A DNA stretch of 15,445 nt from CAZSAK01 sp964605155 (GTDB lineage: Bacteria > Pseudomonadota > Gammaproteobacteria > SZUA-140). Location: contig CAZSAK010000034.1 of NCBI GenBank assembly GCA_964605155.1, forward strand, positions 1-15,445, read 5' to 3'. The notes under the pieces are model-generated. The model saw only the letters and a list, made by a program, of their open reading frames with translations. It had not been told where the DNA came from and searched no databases. Made by a program: the position numbers and the translations under genes. Shown here piece by piece: positions 1 through 7,621 of the stretch (the first letter of the stretch is position 1; the number at the start of each line of letters is the position of its first letter).

Positions 1-197
1 CAGTTGGAAAACTGTATTTTACTCCACAAACGGAGTTTTCACACGGCCTCGGCCGGAACCAGCCATTTCTATTTAGACAGCATCCAGAAAAACCGGAAAA
101 TTAGCATCTGTATAATTAACAACCGCATGACAACGAATCCAGTTCTATTGGTAGAGGGATTGGTTAATTTTCCTGATAAGGTGATTTATGAGAGGAT

Positions 198-219
198 TAG
201 AGGGCAATTATGCCCTCTA
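198..219. repeat. 9-bp hairpin 3' of the cytochrome-porin gene
   Basis: A perfect 9-bp inverted repeat (TAGAGGGCA / TGCCCTCTA) closes on a four-base ATTA loop. It lies about 80 bases beyond the stop of the minus-strand cytochrome-porin gene. Neither side has a T-tract, so it is not a classical intrinsic terminator; an mRNA 3'-end stabiliser or weak terminator is possible. The rest of positions 1-298 shows no convincing gene on either strand. A 5-bp hairpin at 21-36 followed by TTTT is the only other structure and is too weak to call. Confidence 0.35.
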
Positions 220-298
220 TATGTCGGCTGGGATCGTAACCGTAATCCTAACGTTGTTATGATCAAATATTCTCTAATATACAATTCTAGGTTGGGGA

Positions 299-1615
299 CT
301 AAAAGCCCGCAGCCAAATTAAACGAAGTCAGACTTTTCCCTGTGCCACTCGCATCAATAAACTGGGCGGGATTATTCACATCGTGGGCACTGCCGCTGTA
401 CCATGTTTCAAACAAACCTAATTGAACATTATACGTTATTAGATAAGTAACACCTGCAGTGATGGCATCATCCTTATTATAGGTGTCCGCTCCATCATCG
501 GCAGTTCGATAGGCCAACTGTATGGTACCCAGGCCCTTATTGAAAGCACCGAGTTCCACGGCCAGCGACATGGCATGCGCCTCATGAGGGTTTTGATTGT
601 AAAGATTCGTCACCTGTCCCGCTTTGCTACTCGACGCTCCGGCATAACTCAGGTAGATTCCTAAGGGCATGCTACCCACAAGACCTTGCGCTTGAGCATC
701 CACGGCGTAGGATTCAGTACGCATCGACGTCAATATGGGGGAGGTAGTACCATCGGCGAGTGAAGTGCTGCCGCCAAAATACTGCAATCCGATACCCAGG
801 TCCCAGCCTCTGACCTGAGGCAAGTATGCAACACGCGCATAATCGGAATTGGGTGCTACACTGGAACCCTGGGAGTCGATAGGGAGGTGATCGGGCGACC
901 ATTTGGCCAAGGTCATAAAGAAGTCACTGCCCACCGCTACCAACCCAACACCTTCGGAGCCACCTCCGTAGCCATTGGTGGCGGGCCCAACCTGAATGTA
1001 TTGCTGCGCAGACACCGCCGTCGGGAGAACGAGATTGATAAGGTGGTTACCCACCGCACCGGTATTCATCACCTCAAAGGCATAGGCGGGACCCAGACCA
1101 GCACTGAAAGGCACTATACCGAGGTTGATGCCTTTGCCAACGTCGTACATAAAGGGCAACTTGATGCTGGCTAAAAAGGCACTACCGTTAGAAGTACCCG
1201 CACCACCCACGTCACCCTCGATCAACGCGCCCATATTGGTGTTGACCCGTCCCCCCAAAAACAGAGAAGTTTCCCCCGGGATTATCAACTCACCATTGTT
1301 GGAGTTACGCCCGTCCGTTGGTTTTGTTCCGTTTGAAGCCTGATAACGGATATTGGTGATTAACGCTGTGTTCAAATTTTCAGGGAAGGAGATATGATCG
1401 TTCTCGATGACTTTTCTGGCTGTCAACGTGAACCCACCGGCCTTGAATACCCTGCCAAAGGAATTTAACAGCGGGAAATGCTGAAAATGGCAGCTGTCGC
1501 AGCCGGTATTCATCTGACGTGCGAAGGCGGGTACGGCGCTTGCGGTAATGGGTTGTAATAGCCCCACCATCAATAATATTCCGAGTCTTAGTAAACGCGT
1601 GTGTATCTGGTGCAT
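299..1615 (-). CDS. Cyc2-like monoheme cytochrome-porin fusion, outer membrane
   Basis: Encodes 438 residues. Residues 1-27 form a signal peptide (basic start, hydrophobic core, ASA cleavage site). The mature protein begins with VPAFARQMNTGCDSCH: a single c-type haem site C39-x-x-C42-H43, followed by a Pro/Phe-Gly-Arg stretch and FKAGGF. This N-terminal pattern is that of Cyc2-like proteins, in which a short cytochrome domain is fused to an outer-membrane beta-barrel that moves electrons across the outer membrane. The remaining ~390 residues are rich in Gly/Ser/Thr and alternating aromatics, and the protein ends in Phe, as barrel proteins often do. The ATG at 1613-1615 is preceded by an AAGGGA ribosome site about 8 bases away. 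It is transcribed alone, divergently from the rest. The electron donor (Fe(II), a sulfur compound or another) cannot be read from sequence. The haem site and secretion are seen directly; the barrel and Cyc2 relationship are inferred. Confidence 0.85.
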   Translation of the reverse strand: MHQIHTRLLRLGILLMVGLLQPITASAVPAFARQMNTGCDSCHFQHFPLLNSFGRVFKAGGFTLTARKVIENDHISFPENLNTALITNIRYQASNGTKPTDGRNSNNGELIIPGETSLFLGGRVNTNMGALIEGDVGGAGTSNGSAFLASIKLPFMYDVGKGINLGIVPFSAGLGPAYAFEVMNTGAVGNHLINLVLPTAVSAQQYIQVGPATNGYGGGSEGVGLVAVGSDFFMTLAKWSPDHLPIDSQGSSVAPNSDYARVAYLPQVRGWDLGIGLQYFGGSTSLADGTTSPILTSMRTESYAVDAQAQGLVGSMPLGIYLSYAGASSSKAGQVTNLYNQNPHEAHAMSLAVELGAFNKGLGTIQLAYRTADDGADTYNKDDAITAGVTYLITYNVQLGLFETWYSGSAHDVNNPAQFIDASGTGKSLTSFNLAAGF

Positions 1616-2088
1616 GACTATATTCCCTTATAACCTTAAATATTAACCAACTGTGCTCAAGTCGAGAGAGCCTATAATGCAGCCCTGCAACCGCAAGCTA
1701 ACCAGTTAAATTAACGGCCAGTCAGGATAATTATTTAGTCTTAAAAAATAAGGTCTTATCTGGAGTTAATTTCAGAATTGCATCTGTGAATGCTGTCGCC
1801 ATCAGCAAGCCCGGGAGCACTCACCTTTATCGGTGAGCAGAGATATTCGTAGGGATTAGTCGCTGGTTAGAAAAGCGGACATGCAGTCCTGTTCGGTTGA
1901 AGTCGTAGTCGAAACCGACCATTCTGGGTCACCATCCCCGAAAAAGGAGCTAATAAATAGGTTTTTATGGGTGATCTGTACGGTACTTTCTGATCCAGGT
2001 GAATAGAAACTTGCCGCATGACCTTCAGAAAATGCTCACATAGCCGATAAAAGTGGTACAGGATTGCCTCCTGTCTTACTCGTATTAG

Positions 2089-2122
2089 TGCCCGGATGTA
2101 TATCATGACGGGCATTTTTTTT
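2089..2122 (+). terminator. Rho-independent terminator on the plus strand
   Basis: The stem TGCCCG (2089-2094) pairs with CGGGCA (2109-2114). The loop contains a further ATG/CAT pairing, and a run of eight T follows at 2115-2122. This is a textbook intrinsic terminator for plus-strand transcription. The nearest plus-strand coding gene upstream lies outside the window, because the neighbouring gene at 299-1615 runs the other way. It therefore probably ends an unannotated plus-strand transcript. Confidence 0.75.
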
Positions 2123-2139
2123 GGACAGGCTATTATTTA

Positions 2140-2183
2140 TGTCTCCATTCCCGAAAAGGCAACGACCGGGCAAAAAGGAGACA
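2140..2183. repeat. Two-tier hairpin after the small Cys-rich gene
   Basis: TGTCTCC (2140-2146) pairs with GGAGACA (2177-2183), and an inner CCCG (2150-2153) pairs with CGGG (2167-2170). It begins about 20 bases past the stop codon of the minus-strand gene at 2205-2414, where a 3' transcript structure would be expected. No U-tract follows on the minus strand, so termination is only a possibility. Confidence 0.35.
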
Positions 2184-2204
2184 AATCCCATTCTATATGC
2201 CATT

Positions 2205-2414
2205 TTATTGCCTGTGATACAGCGTGCAATACGCACAGCAGCCTACCTTGGAGAAGTATTGATTTGCTTTTCTGATCGCATCATCACAATCAGCGCATTC
2301 ACCCAACACCCGCTGGTTTTCAGGGGCAGGCAAGAATATGCACCCCGTATCCAGATTATGGATCTCGTGTTCTCCAGTTGATTGGATATTTGTGGTTACA
2401 CAATATCTTGTCAT
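2205..2414 (-). CDS. Small Cys-rich conserved protein, unknown function
   Basis: Encodes 69 residues. After a short N-terminus (MTRYCVTTNIQS) comes GEHEIHNLDTGCIFLP, then NQRVLGECADCDDAI, and near the end VGCCAYC. The cysteines fall at 5, 25, 40, 43, 59, 60 and 63. The layout (Gly-x-His-Glu-x-His, Cys-x3-Leu-Pro, Leu-Gly-x2-x-x-Cys, closing Cys-x2-Cys) matches a family of short uncharacterised bacterial proteins I have seen but cannot name. The His/Cys arrangement would suit zinc binding. The ATG at 2412-2414 has an AAGGAA ribosome site 8-10 bases upstream, and codon choice looks like real coding sequence. There is no signal peptide, so it is probably cytoplasmic. It is transcribed divergently from the FIST operon and could share regulation with it. 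A plus-strand frame over the same bases (2121-2381) has no such conserved pattern. Confidence 0.72.
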   Translation of the reverse strand: MTRYCVTTNIQSTGEHEIHNLDTGCIFLPAPENQRVLGECADCDDAIRKANQYFSKVGCCAYCTLYHRQ

Positions 2415-2550
2415 AATAGCTTTCCTTGGTTAATACGACTCCAGATTATTCAACACTACCTGAGAATGAATAATGGTTAAGTTTGTTCCTGTCCCATCAG
2501 ACCCTTTCATGGGGCTGCCTGTTGGCTTGTCCGGTTGTACGGATAAAGGA

Positions 2551-2568
2551 TCATTGATTCCTCAATGA
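2551..2568. repeat. 7-bp hairpin TCATTGA-TTCC-TCAATGA
   Basis: A perfect 7-bp inverted repeat around a four-base loop, in the non-coding DNA upstream of the FIST operon. It has no following T-run. It could be an RNA hairpin in a long leader or a protein-binding palindrome; the sequence does not decide. Confidence 0.35.
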
Positions 2569-2684
2569 ATGACTTCCGGATGGTGAATGCCTGGTGGTTG
2601 TAATATTAAGATTCTGATGATTACTCTTACTTCAATAAAATCAGTCTATTAATATCACATTGAGCGGATGATTATGAGTCACAA

Positions 2685-2713
2685 TTTCACAGATTTTATG
2701 TGAAATATTCACA
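2685..2713. promoter_or_regulatory. Cluster of TTCACA half-sites, candidate operator
   Basis: Three half-sites alternate in orientation: TTTCACA (2685-2691), TGTGAAA (2699-2705) and TTCACA (2708-2713). The last two form TGTGAAATATTCACA, which is TGTGA-N5-TCACA, one base shorter than the CRP consensus TGTGA-N6-TCACA. The first two form a 7-bp inverted repeat with a 7-base spacer. The site is about 170 bases upstream of the FIST start. The nearby CRP-like regulator has CRP-type DNA-contact residues, so it is a candidate binder; the N5 spacing argues for caution. Confidence 0.4.
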
Positions 2714-2880
2714 TCTGTCATTGTATGAGAACAAGACGCTTCGATCGTTCTTCCAGACAGCCGCATCTTGGTATTTCCTGACTGAAATCAAGTTGTTTTC
2801 TTCAGATATAGAGAACTCTTCCGATATTAAGGTATAGGGCTGTTGCCTGGATATTGCGTATATGGATATGGGGATATCTT

Positions 2881-4020
2881 ATGAAGATCGTACAAAAATA
2901 CTGGACAGATGAACGTGGTTGGTCACCCTTATCATCGGATGTTAACTTAAGTGATGCACAATTGGTTTTAGTGTTCGCAAGTACCTCATTGATGGCGGAT
3001 CCAAAACACTATACGGGAATCAAAAAAGACTATCCGAATGCAATCATCATGGGTTGTTCCACGGCAGGAGAAATATGTGGAACCAAGGTGAGGGACGATT
3101 CAATCTCGCTCACAGCCGTGAAATTTGATCACACCAGAGTACAACTCGCTACACAACACATTCAGGGTACGGATCAAAGCTTCGATTGTGGCAAATCCCT
3201 TGCTACAAATCTGATAGCGAATGATCTCAAACATATTCTGGTGATATCCGATGGGTTAAAGGTCAACGGCACAGATCTCGTCAAGGGCATGAGGGACGTT
3301 GTACCGGAGAATGTTGCCATCACCGGCGGTTTGTCGGGTGACGGTGCCCGATTCGAACATACATTCGTATGCTGCAACAATGGTCCCGAGGAAGGCGCTA
3401 TTACCGCGATCGGATTCTATGGCACGCATCTGAATGTTAGTTACGGTTCAATGGGTGGATGGGAAACCTTCGGACCTGAGAGGTTAATCACGAAATCTGC
3501 AGGCAACAAACTCTATGAACTGGATGGCGTATCTGCACTGGAACTCTACAAGACCTATCTCGGTGAACATGCCAAGGGCCTGCCGTCTACCGGTTTGTTG
3601 TTTCCGCTGTCATTGCGTTCACCCGACCGTTTCGATGACAGCATCGTGAGGACGATCCTGTCCGTCGATGAAGATGAGCAATCGATCACGTTCGCTGGTG
3701 ATATTCCGCAGGGTTACAAAGCCCGGTTGATGAAGGCTAATATTGAACGGTTGATAGACGGGGCAACTAATGCCGCGCACATCACAAAGAGCCATTTGGG
3801 TACCGATCCACAAATGGCAATTCTGATCAGTTGTGTTGGCAGGAAACTGGTCTTGAAACAACGTATAGAAGAAGAAGTGGAAGGTGTGCGTGTCGTGCTG
3901 GGAGAACAGGCGGTATTGGCCGGGTTTTATTCCTATGGGGAGATTTCGCCTCATACACCGACATCAAAATCGGAATTACACAACCAGACCATGACCATTA
4001 CAACATTCTCTGAAATCTGA
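2881..4020 (+). CDS. FIST-domain sensor protein, NosP-like
   Basis: Encodes 379 residues spanning the paired FIST N and C domains. Family hallmarks seen are GCSTAGEI (58-65), TGGLSGDG (148-155), GWETFGPER (193-201), a GNKLYELDG stretch (208-216), ISCVGRKLVL (316-325), FYSYGEISP (349-357) and ELHNQTMTIT (365-374). There is no signal peptide or membrane helix, so it is cytoplasmic. FIST proteins are sensory inputs; one subgroup, NosP, binds haem and nitric oxide and controls an adjacent hybrid histidine kinase. The next gene here is exactly such a kinase, 20 bases downstream, but haem binding cannot be proven by eye. I chose the ATG at 2881 because GGGG lies 7 bases upstream; an in-frame TTG at 2854 would add nine residues with no clear ribosome site. 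This is the first gene of the operon. Confidence 0.88.
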   Translation: MKIVQKYWTDERGWSPLSSDVNLSDAQLVLVFASTSLMADPKHYTGIKKDYPNAIIMGCSTAGEICGTKVRDDSISLTAVKFDHTRVQLATQHIQGTDQSFDCGKSLATNLIANDLKHILVISDGLKVNGTDLVKGMRDVVPENVAITGGLSGDGARFEHTFVCCNNGPEEGAITAIGFYGTHLNVSYGSMGGWETFGPERLITKSAGNKLYELDGVSALELYKTYLGEHAKGLPSTGLLFPLSLRSPDRFDDSIVRTILSVDEDEQSITFAGDIPQGYKARLMKANIERLIDGATNAAHITKSHLGTDPQMAILISCVGRKLVLKQRIEEEVEGVRVVLGEQAVLAGFYSYGEISPHTPTSKSELHNQTMTITTFSEI

Positions 4021-4040
4021 ATACTTCGGGATAGTCACCA

Positions 4041-6248
4041 ATGCATCGATTGCTTAAGCGCCAGATCCGTAAATATATCGGCAATGATATCAATACGATG
4101 CCATTCAATCTCAATAATTTTATTTCAGCAGTGAACGATGCCTATGAACATTTTGATTCGGATCGTTTGATGACAGAGCGTTCGCTGGAATTGATGTCGA
4201 GGGAGCTCACAGATCGTAATGATGCCTTGCAACAGGAATTAAAAGAACGGAAAAACATCGTGGATGCCCTCAAGGATAATCAAAGAAGGACTCGCGGTAT
4301 TGTTGATGCAGCTGCTGATAGCATCATTTCGGTCAGCGCCGATGGGCAGATCATGTCCTTCAATCCGGCCTCAGAGAAAATATTTGGATACAGGGCAAAG
4401 GAAGTTATTGGCAGAGAGATCAATATACTGATACCACTCAACTCGCGGAATGTACATAGTGAGTATTTGAGACATTATTTATCAACAGGCAAGTCAAGTG
4501 CCGTCAATGGGGATATGCGTGAAATTCCGGCAGTAAGAAAAAATGGCGAGACGTTTTACCTCGAGCTGGCAATAACCGAACTGGATTTCGGTTATGAACG
4601 GATGTTCATCATCGTGTCGCGTGACATCACACGTCGCAAGGAAATCGAGCAAGCCCTGGAAAAAGCCCACGATGAGGCCGTGGAAGCCAATCAGGTCAAG
4701 TCCGAATTTCTGGCAGGTATATCCCATGAACTTCGTACCCCCCTGAATGCCATCATCGGATTTTCAGATATGCTTTTGAAGGAAATTGACGGACCTATGA
4801 ACGACGAACAGAAAAACTCCGTCCAGTTTATCTTGAAAAGTGGCAAGAATTTACTGGCGCTCATCAACGATATCCTGGATATGTCAAAGATTCAGGCAGG
4901 CAAGATGGATGTCACTCTCGAAAAGGTTGATATTCGGGCAGTCATAGAGGATTCAATCGAGAATGTCAGCATACTGTTCAAGGAAAAAGGTCTGCAGTTG
5001 AAAATGGATATTGCCTCTGAAATACCGGAAATACAAGCAGACCCGATGCGCGTTCAGCAGGTGATGCTGAATCTACTCAGTAATTCAGCAAAATTCACTG
5101 ATGAGGGTGTCGTCACTGTGCGTTGCAATCAAATAAAGATTGGTGATCCAGGTTTGCCAGAGGATAAAACCATCGGACTACCCGTGGGTAGTCACTGGAT
5201 CATGGTTGCCGTACAAGATAATGGTGTTGGCATTGCAAAGAGTAATATTCCGAAGGTTTTTGAAGAATTTCGCCAGGTCGAAGGCGGTGTGTCCCGCAAA
5301 CAAGGTGGCACAGGTCTGGGTGTACCGATTTCCAAACGATTTGTAGAACTGCACGGTGGAAGGATGTGGCTAACCAGTGAAGAAGGGCATGGCACAACGT
5401 TTTATTTTATTCTTCCAGTCGATATGGGCATGAAAATACCCGACCTACCTGCCAGTACGGATGATTCAAATCAGGAGGATTCCGAACCGGTGGACGAGAA
5501 TTGCTGGCATAAGACAAAAGTGTTGATCGTAGAGGATGATGCGGCAGTTGCAAGGTTGTGCCAGACATTCCTCCTCAAGGCAGACTATGGCGTAGACAGT
5601 GTGTCGCACGGAAGTAAAGTTATCGATAAAGTGAAAGCGTATAAGCCCGACATTATTCTGCTGGACATGATGTTACCCGGTAAGGACGGGTGGCAGATCC
5701 TGGATGAACTGAAGGCATCATCTGAAATGGAAAAAATTCCGGTCGTCATCGCTTCGGCGATGGATGGACGACAATTCGGGTTGTCTCTCGGGGCAGCCGA
5801 ATACCTGGTCAAGCCCGTCGAAGAAGAGTTGTTGGTTAATGCATTAAACAGAATAAAAAAGGATTTCAGGTTTATTCTGATTATCGATGATACCAACGAC
5901 TTGATTGAGTCCACGCGCGCATCATGCAATGAAAGCCCGTATCGAATATGCAGCGCCAAGGGTAGTCGGGAAAGCCTCGAGCTGATACGCGACAAGAAAC
6001 CCGACCTCATCATGTTAAATTGGGATATCCCCAGGCATGATGGTATCACCTTACTGGAAACAATAAAGATGGACGCTTCGCTTTACAATATTCCCCTGAT
6101 CATTGTCACGGGCAAATTGCTGGGCCAGGCAAAAAAAGCATTCAGGGAACTTCATGCCACGATTCTACAAAAGGATAGTTATTCGGATCAGGATCTCAGG
6201 AAACTGATTGCGGATAATCTGGAAAACGAGGTATTAGAAGAAGCATGA
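4041..6248 (+). CDS. PAS hybrid histidine kinase with two receiver domains
   Basis: Encodes 735 residues. In order: a helical N-terminal segment and coiled coil (about 22-80) of the type found in FIST-associated kinases; a PAS domain (about 83-198); a HisKA domain with the phospho-acceptor H229 in SHELRTPLNA; an ATPase domain with N-box N344/N348, DNGVGI (393-398) and GGTGLG (422-427); receiver 1 (about 492-608) with acidic pair D499/D500, phospho-acceptor D542 and K591; and receiver 2 (about 611-730). Receiver 2 has D616/D617 and T690 but Asn660 where the phosphorylated Asp belongs, so it is probably a pseudo-receiver. No transmembrane segment is seen, so the input probably comes from the cytoplasmic FIST partner and the PAS domain. 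It resembles NahK/VpsS-type kinases in layout. It overlaps the next gene by ATGA at 6245-6248, implying translational coupling. Confidence 0.93.
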   Translation: MHRLLKRQIRKYIGNDINTMPFNLNNFISAVNDAYEHFDSDRLMTERSLELMSRELTDRNDALQQELKERKNIVDALKDNQRRTRGIVDAAADSIISVSADGQIMSFNPASEKIFGYRAKEVIGREINILIPLNSRNVHSEYLRHYLSTGKSSAVNGDMREIPAVRKNGETFYLELAITELDFGYERMFIIVSRDITRRKEIEQALEKAHDEAVEANQVKSEFLAGISHELRTPLNAIIGFSDMLLKEIDGPMNDEQKNSVQFILKSGKNLLALINDILDMSKIQAGKMDVTLEKVDIRAVIEDSIENVSILFKEKGLQLKMDIASEIPEIQADPMRVQQVMLNLLSNSAKFTDEGVVTVRCNQIKIGDPGLPEDKTIGLPVGSHWIMVAVQDNGVGIAKSNIPKVFEEFRQVEGGVSRKQGGTGLGVPISKRFVELHGGRMWLTSEEGHGTTFYFILPVDMGMKIPDLPASTDDSNQEDSEPVDENCWHKTKVLIVEDDAAVARLCQTFLLKADYGVDSVSHGSKVIDKVKAYKPDIILLDMMLPGKDGWQILDELKASSEMEKIPVVIASAMDGRQFGLSLGAAEYLVKPVEEELLVNALNRIKKDFRFILIIDDTNDLIESTRASCNESPYRICSAKGSRESLELIRDKKPDLIMLNWDIPRHDGITLLETIKMDASLYNIPLIIVTGKLLGQAKKAFRELHATILQKDSYSDQDLRKLIADNLENEVLEEA

Positions 6249-7621
6249 ACAAACATAAAAAGATTCTTTATATCGAGGACGATCCGGTTAACAGAACCCT
6301 GGTTAGAAAGCTTCTACTATCGCAGGGTTATGACTTTGTCGAGGCAGATAACGGGCTGGATGGCATCCAGGTTGCACTGGATGAACACCCCAATATCATT
6401 CTGATGGATATCAGTATGTCGGGGCTGGACGGTTATGAAACAACGACCCGGATTAAAGGTATGAATGAATTGAAGGATATCCCGATTGTTGCTGTTACAG
6501 CCAATGCCATGCAAGGCGACAGGGAAAGGGCCTTGACAGCGGGTTGTGATGGCTACATCACCAAGCCAATCGATCCCGAAACTTTCGTTGAGCAGATTCT
6601 GTCATATATCGATGGCAAGCAGGAGCGTGTTGAAAGTACAAAAGAGGCGGGCTATCTCAAGGAATATAATCAAAAACTGGTGGAGCGGTTGGAAGAGAAA
6701 TTGAGAGAGTTGTCCGACTATAATGAGGCACTCGAAGGCAAGGTTAATGAAAAGGTAAATGAACTTCAACAGGCTCAGGAACAGTTGATGCAGAGTGATA
6801 AAATGGCATCGATCGGCCAGTTGGCAGCGGGAGTTGCTCACGAAATCAACAATCCAATCGGCTATGTCAATTCCAATCTGAATACCCTGGAACAGTATGC
6901 AGCAGGTCTGCTGAGCATCGTTGATGCATACCAAGACGTCGAATCACATCTTGATGCGGGTTCCGAGGCGATAAAAAACCTTGTTACTCTAAAACAAAGG
7001 ATCGATTTTGATTATCTTCGACAGGATATTATGAACCTGATACATGAGTCCCAGGAAGGGGCCAACAGGGTCAAAAAAATTGTCCAGGATCTCAAGGATT
7101 TTTCACACGTCGACAACAACGAATGGCAGGAAGCCGACCTGCATGCAGGACTGGACAGTACACTCAATATCGTCCATAACGAGATCAAGTACAAGGCGGA
7201 AGTTGTCAAGGAATATGGCAGGCTTCCCACTGTACAATGTGTCACATCTCAGATTAACCAGGTATTCATGAATATTCTGGTCAACGCTGCCCAGGCAATC
7301 GAGAACAAGGGTGTAATAACGATTCGCACATATGAACAAGATGGATTGGCCAGGATTGAAATCAGCGATAACGGGAAAGGTATTGATACTGGGAATATTA
7401 AGAAGATTTTCGACCCGTTTTTCACCACCAAGCCCGTCGGTAAGGGGACTGGCCTGGGATTATCATTGACCTACAGTATCATCAAGAAACATGGAGGCAG
7501 GATTGATGTCGAGAGTCAACCGGGAAAAGGTACGACATTCCGGATTTTGTTGCCCAGGTCTCAAAATAAAGAAGCCATCGAAAATGATCTGCCTGATAGA
7601 TATGTGGTAGCCCATGGATAG
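6245..7621 (+). CDS. Receiver-histidine kinase with N-terminal REC domain
   Basis: Encodes 458 residues. An N-terminal receiver domain (about 5-123) has E11/D12/D13, phospho-acceptor D55, T85 and K107. A long coiled coil follows (about 137-187), then a histidine kinase core: H199 in the AHEINNPIGY motif, N-box N343/N347, DNGKGI (375-380), FFTT (392-395) and GTGLGLS (401-407). It has no membrane segment and no other sensor domain, so the receiver is the likely input: phosphorylation at D55 would tune the kinase. The order is reversed from ordinary hybrid kinases. It lies between the hybrid kinase, which it overlaps by 4 bases, and the HD-GYP regulator, which it overlaps by 8. It is therefore a candidate middle step that phosphorylates D63 of that regulator. 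Confidence 0.92.
   Translation: MNKHKKILYIEDDPVNRTLVRKLLLSQGYDFVEADNGLDGIQVALDEHPNIILMDISMSGLDGYETTTRIKGMNELKDIPIVAVTANAMQGDRERALTAGCDGYITKPIDPETFVEQILSYIDGKQERVESTKEAGYLKEYNQKLVERLEEKLRELSDYNEALEGKVNEKVNELQQAQEQLMQSDKMASIGQLAAGVAHEINNPIGYVNSNLNTLEQYAAGLLSIVDAYQDVESHLDAGSEAIKNLVTLKQRIDFDYLRQDIMNLIHESQEGANRVKKIVQDLKDFSHVDNNEWQEADLHAGLDSTLNIVHNEIKYKAEVVKEYGRLPTVQCVTSQINQVFMNILVNAAQAIENKGVITIRTYEQDGLARIEISDNGKGIDTGNIKKIFDPFFTTKPVGKGTGLGLSLTYSIIKKHGGRIDVESQPGKGTTFRILLPRSQNKEAIENDLPDRYVVAHG

Larger units (their letters stand above)
1616..2204. other. Intergenic region with hairpins, no convincing gene
   Basis: This ~590-base stretch separates the cytochrome-porin gene from the small Cys-rich gene. 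Reading frames on both strands are short, lack good ribosome sites and resemble no family I know. It contains a small hairpin at 1791-1807 (TGCTG/CAGCA), another at 1820-1837 (CTCACC/GGTGAG), the strong plus-strand terminator at 2089-2122, and a two-tier hairpin at 2140-2183. A terminator with no gene upstream suggests a small RNA or very short gene on the plus strand. Confidence 0.5.
2415..2880 (+). other. Long structured upstream region of the FIST operon
   Basis: About 465 bases without a gene separate the divergent small Cys-rich gene from the FIST gene. Visible structures are a GTCCCAT/ATGGGGC hairpin (2491-2497 with 2509-2515, one G-U pair), a TCATTGA/TCAATGA hairpin (2551-2568), and a group of TTCACA half-sites (2685-2713). 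A weak sigma70-like pair, TTACTT (2627-2632) and TAATAT (2650-2655), has a 17-base spacer. If it is the promoter, the TTCACA cluster lies just downstream of the start point, in a repressor-like position. I see no known riboswitch motif. Confidence 0.4.

Noticed and set aside
31..60. GTTTTCACACGGCCTCGGCCGG, reminiscent of ends seen beside some transposase genes
   Set aside because: No matching inverted end, target duplication or transposase remnant is visible in the window.
4..321. Plus-strand reading frame of about 105 codons starting with TTG
   Set aside because: No ribosome site, no recognisable pattern, and it runs over the end of the well-supported cytochrome-porin gene on the other strand.
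1867..2236. Two minus-strand reading frames (1867-2115 and 2036-2236)
   Set aside because: Neither has a clear ribosome site or a familiar pattern, they overlap one another, and one begins inside the terminator stem.
2121..2381. Plus-strand reading frame of 86 codons
   Set aside because: It is opposite the small Cys-rich gene, which has the better ribosome site and a family-like Cys/His pattern.
2385..2408. Near-palindrome GATATTTGTG-GTTA-CACAATATC
   Set aside because: It lies inside the first codons of the small Cys-rich gene and has an unequal arm; likely chance, though a binding site is not excluded.
2854..2880. Upstream TTG start for the FIST protein
   Set aside because: The extra nine residues are low-complexity and lack a good ribosome site; ATG 2881 has GGGG at the right distance.
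5585..6049. Minus-strand frame of 154 codons inside the hybrid kinase
   Set aside because: It is antisense to receiver-domain motifs that are clearly coding on the plus strand.
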